NCBI GenBank assembly: GCA_945861785.1
Contig: CAMAWD010000060.1
Location: 1 to 40,103, forward strand
Length of the DNA stretch: 40,103 bases
Direction of reading: 5' to 3'
Origin: Rhodoferax sp. OV413
GTDB lineage: Bacteria > Pseudomonadota > Gammaproteobacteria > Burkholderiales > Burkholderiaceae_C
Both the position numbers and the translations under genes were made by a program. This document shows positions 37,331-40,103 of this stretch, piece by piece (the stretch's first letter is position 1; every line of letters starts with the position of its first letter). A model generated the notes under the pieces. That model ran no database searches, was not told where the DNA came from, and worked only from the letters and a program-made list of their open reading frames with translations.

Positions 37331-39343
37331 ATGCTGACCCGGCTTCACAAACTCCCGCGCGACGCGCGTGACACGCTGTTCCTGCTGCTGGTGATCGGCA
37401 CCGTGCTGGCTCCGCAGCTCGGCCACCTGCCACTGTGGTGCAGCATGCTGGCGCTGGGCGTTCTGGGATGGCGTGGCTGGCTGGCCTGGTCGGCCCGGCC
37501 GCTGCCCTCGCGCTGGTGGCTGTTCGGCCTGCTCGTGCTGACCATTGGCGCCACCCTGTGGACCCACCGCACCATCCTTGGGCGGGACGCCGGCGTAACC
37601 ATGATCGTGGTGCTGCTGACCCTCAAGACCCTTGAACTGCGCGCCCGGCGTGATGCGTTCGTGGTGTTCTTCCTGGGCTTCTTCACCATGCTCACGAACT
37701 TCTTCTTCTCGCAGTCCCTGTTGACGGCCGCAGCCATGCTGGTGGCCCTGATGGGGCTGCTCACGGCGCTGGTCAATACCCACATGCCGGTCGGCAAGCC
37801 GCCCCTGCGCGAGGCCGCCCGCACCGCCGCCCTCATGGCCCTGATGGGGGCGCCGATCATGGCGATTCTCTTCATGCTGTTTCCGCGCCTCGCGCCGCTG
37901 TGGGGCATACCGTCAGATGCCATGGCCGGGCGCAGCGGCCTGTCGGCCAGCATGCAGGTCGGCAGCGTGGCCAGCCTGGCGCTGGACGACAGCGTGGCGA
38001 TGCGCATCCGTTTCGACGGTGCGCCGCCACGGCAGAACGAACTCTATTTCCGGGGGCCGGTGCTGTCCACCCTGGATGGCCGGGAATGGCGTGCCCTGCG
38101 CTCCCGCTTCCCCGCTTCAATGCAGGACAGCGCCAATCTCCAGGTCAGTGGAACCGGCGTGCAGTACCAGGTGACCCTGGAGCCCAACAACCGCAACTGG
38201 ATACTGGCGCTGGACGCGACACCCGACAAGCCGGTCGCGCCCGGCCGCGACCTGCGCATGACACCCGAACTGCAATGGGTCAGCGCGCAACCGGTGTCCG
38301 AACTGGTGCGTTACCAGGTGCGCAGTTTCCCGCAGTACCGCCAGGGCCCGCTGCGCCGCACGGCAGCGTTGCAGGACTACCTGGAGTTGCCGCCGGGCTT
38401 CAATCCACGCACCTTGCAGTGGGCAAGCGAATTGCGCCAGGGCCCGCGCGCCGAACTCGACCCGGCCCGCCTCATCGAGACTGTGCTGGCGCGCTTGCGC
38501 AGCGGCGGCTACGGCTACACACTCGATCCCGGCGTGTATGGCCAGCACACCGCCGACGAGTTCTGGTTCGACCGCAAGGAGGGGTTTTGCGAGCATATTG
38601 CGTCTTCGTTTGTGATCCTGATGCGTTCGCTCGACATCCCGGCGCGCGTCGTCACCGGTTACCAGGGTGGCGAATTCAACGGCGTGGGCGGCTTCTGGGT
38701 GGTGCGCCAAAGTGACGCCCATGCCTGGGCCGAGGTCTGGCTCGAAGGCCGGGGCTGGATCAGGGTCGATCCGACCTCCGCCGTGGCGCCCGCCCGCACC
38801 GGTTCCTTGCAGCGGCTGCAAGCGCCGCGCGGGTTGATCGCAGCCGCCCTGGAAGGCGTCAGTCCGGCAGCGCTGTTCAACCTTCGCGCGGCCTGGGATG
38901 CGATGAACAATGGCTGGAACCAATGGGTGCTCAACTACAGCCAGACGACGCAACTCAAATTGCTCCAGGACATCGGATTCACCTCGCCTGACTGGGCCGA
39001 TCTCGGTTATGTGCTGATCGCCCTGGTGGTGGCGGCCAGTTTGCTGGGGGCCGCGTGGACCTTGTGGGACCGCACCCGCCAGGACCCCTGGCTGCGCCTG
39101 CTGCGTCGTGCAAACCGTCGCATCGGTGGAGCCGGCCTGCCCGTGCCGCCCAACACCCCCCCACGCAGCATGGCCGCCCTGGTGGAGAACAGTTGGGGCA
39201 AGGATGCTCCGGCGGCCCGCGCCATCACCGGGTGGCTGCTGCGCCTGGAGGCGGTGCGGTACGCCCCGGGCAAGGGCAGCACACAGCGCGCCATCCAGGC
39301 CCTGAAACGCGAATTCAAACATCTGCCATGGCCCTCCAGCTAA
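37331..39343 (+). CDS. TgpA-family transglutaminase-like membrane protein
   Basis: This 670-residue inner-membrane protein has about six N-terminal membrane segments (residues 15-190), a large periplasmic transglutaminase-core domain, one more membrane segment near residue 565 and a short DUF4129-like tail. The catalytic triad fits Cys420 (EGFCEH), His464 (SDAHAWAEVW) and Asp480 (RVDPTSA). TgpA of Pseudomonas aeruginosa is an essential periplasmic transglutaminase. It follows DUF58 by 3 bases and overlaps the start of mltB by 16 bases, consistent with a single operon for envelope work. Confidence 0.92.
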   Translation: MLTRLHKLPRDARDTLFLLLVIGTVLAPQLGHLPLWCSMLALGVLGWRGWLAWSARPLPSRWWLFGLLVLTIGATLWTHRTILGRDAGVTMIVVLLTLKTLELRARRDAFVVFFLGFFTMLTNFFFSQSLLTAAAMLVALMGLLTALVNTHMPVGKPPLREAARTAALMALMGAPIMAILFMLFPRLAPLWGIPSDAMAGRSGLSASMQVGSVASLALDDSVAMRIRFDGAPPRQNELYFRGPVLSTLDGREWRALRSRFPASMQDSANLQVSGTGVQYQVTLEPNNRNWILALDATPDKPVAPGRDLRMTPELQWVSAQPVSELVRYQVRSFPQYRQGPLRRTAALQDYLELPPGFNPRTLQWASELRQGPRAELDPARLIETVLARLRSGGYGYTLDPGVYGQHTADEFWFDRKEGFCEHIASSFVILMRSLDIPARVVTGYQGGEFNGVGGFWVVRQSDAHAWAEVWLEGRGWIRVDPTSAVAPARTGSLQRLQAPRGLIAAALEGVSPAALFNLRAAWDAMNNGWNQWVLNYSQTTQLKLLQDIGFTSPDWADLGYVLIALVVAASLLGAAWTLWDRTRQDPWLRLLRRANRRIGGAGLPVPPNTPPRSMAALVENSWGKDAPAARAITGWLLRLEAVRYAPGKGSTQRAIQALKREFKHLPWPSS

Positions 39344-40103
39344 GCCCCGCTCGCCGAGCCCGTGCCTGCCTGACCGCGCTGGCTGTCGCCTTGTCCCTGT
39401 GCGCACCGCATGGCACAGTGCAAGCAGCAAAACCGCGACCAAAAGCAACGGCCAAGCACCAGGCACCCGCCAAGGAACGCTTGACTGGCATCCCCTATGC
39501 AGGGCGTGCCGACGCCATGCTGGCGGCCGACGACATCGCGGCCCGGCGTGACCTTGACCGCGCCTGGGTCCGCCAAGCCATAGGAAGCGCGCGGATGCTG
39601 CCCCAGATCACGCGCTGGGTGCTGCCACCGCCTGCGGGCACGGCCAAGAATTGGCGGATCTACCGCAGCCGTTTCATAGACCCGGTGCGTATTGCCGCCG
39701 GTGTGGCGTTCTGGCAGGCGCACGCCGCCACGCTGGAGCGGGCCGAGCGCGAATTCGGCGTGCCTGCAGCCACCATCGTGGGCATCGTCGGGGTCGAAAC
39801 CATCTATGGCCGCAACGTGGGCAATTTCCGGGTCATGGACGCGCTCGCCACGCTGAGTTTCGACTTCCCCGACGCCCACCCGCGCGCGTCCGAACGCCGC
39901 GTATTCTTCCGAAATGAACTGGAGCAACTTCTGTCGCTGGCCAAGCGCAGCGGAATCGAACCACTGAGCCTGCGCGGAAGTTATGCAGGGGCCATGGGCT
40001 TGCCGCAATTCATGCCATCGAGTTGGGCCCGTTACGCCATCGATTTCGACGGTGACGGCCGTGTAGACCTGTTCCGAAGCCCGGCGGACGTGATCGGATC
40101 GGT
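39328..40103 (+). CDS. mltB: Lytic murein transglycosylase B, 3'-truncated by the window
   Basis: The frame is open from the ATG at 39328 to the window end, giving at least 258 residues. A signal peptide (hydrophobic core about residues 13-25, cut near VQA-AKP) has no lipobox of the standard form, so the protein may be periplasmic rather than a lipoprotein. The catalytic glutamate is Glu157 in VGIVGVETIYGRNVG, and GSYAGAMGLPQFMPSSW is the second family signature. FDGDGRVDLF matches the calcium-binding EF-hand loop of Slt35-type enzymes. It cleaves peptidoglycan with formation of 1,6-anhydromuramyl ends. The start overlaps the tgpA end by 16 bases and lacks a good ribosome site, so it could be slightly downstream. 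Confidence 0.87.
   Translation, partial: MALQLSPARRARACLTALAVALSLCAPHGTVQAAKPRPKATAKHQAPAKERLTGIPYAGRADAMLAADDIAARRDLDRAWVRQAIGSARMLPQITRWVLPPPAGTAKNWRIYRSRFIDPVRIAAGVAFWQAHAATLERAEREFGVPAATIVGIVGVETIYGRNVGNFRVMDALATLSFDFPDAHPRASERRVFFRNELEQLLSLAKRSGIEPLSLRGSYAGAMGLPQFMPSSWARYAIDFDGDGRVDLFRSPADVIGS

Overview
The window looks like chromosomal DNA of a betaproteobacterium, most likely Burkholderiales/Comamonadaceae (Comamonas, Polaromonas, Rhodoferax or Hydrogenophaga relatives). The evidence is high GC, Bug-type tripartite-tricarboxylate receptor genes, a protocatechuate 4,5-cleavage operon in the Comamonas order (pmdEFDABC), and a flavin hydroxylase that closely resembles Comamonas MobA. This placement is inferred from gene content and recalled family sequences, not from a database search. 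No tRNA, rRNA, CRISPR array or intact mobile element was seen.

Layout. 1-504: no supportable gene, but two strong inverted-repeat elements. 505-5435 (minus): complete meta-cleavage operon pmdE-F-D-A-B-C, with the divergent LysR gene pmdR at 5572-6507. 6781-10177: an ACT-domain protein, then a minus-strand trio (dienelactone-hydrolase-like enzyme, Bug receptor, 3-hydroxyisobutyrate-dehydrogenase-like enzyme). 10279-10546: a deletion scar in which the 3' ends of an amidohydrolase gene and a marR gene abut. 10674-12188: HxlR regulator plus FAH-family enzyme. 12216-18008: FKBP isomerase, grpE-dnaK-dnaJ behind a sigma32-type promoter, and an MBL/beta-CASP nuclease. 18169-18853: a toxin-antitoxin pair and a truncated DUF2283 gene. 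18868-20814 (minus): mobA, with a LysR fragment upstream.

21332-27100 holds an apparently acquired sulfonate-type locus: a CuyA/DcyD-like PLP lyase, TauABC-like transporter, alpha/beta hydrolase and LysR regulator. The lyase and transporter genes are visibly AT-richer than the surroundings, and tauA has a consensus-like sigma54 promoter. 27206-32917 (minus): etfB-etfA, acyl-CoA dehydrogenase and nitronate monooxygenase, then a SplB-like radical SAM gene with its own sigma70 promoter and an overlapping SOS box. 33085-35301 (minus): HDAC-like deacetylase and MscS channel. 35344-40103 (plus): moxR, DUF58, TgpA transglutaminase and mltB, the last cut by the window edge.

How the genes work together. 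MobA converts 3-hydroxybenzoate to protocatechuate, PmdAB opens the ring, and PmdC, D, E and F carry the product to pyruvate and oxaloacetate, so an aromatic route is encoded complete. The PLP lyase locus could import an amino-sulfonate such as cysteate and split it to pyruvate, ammonium and sulfite; its substrate is inferred. The most checkable new observations are the sigma54 promoter on the sulfonate transporter, the SOS box and predicted leaderless start of the radical SAM gene, the structured RNA-like hairpin at 288-383, and several decayed genes.
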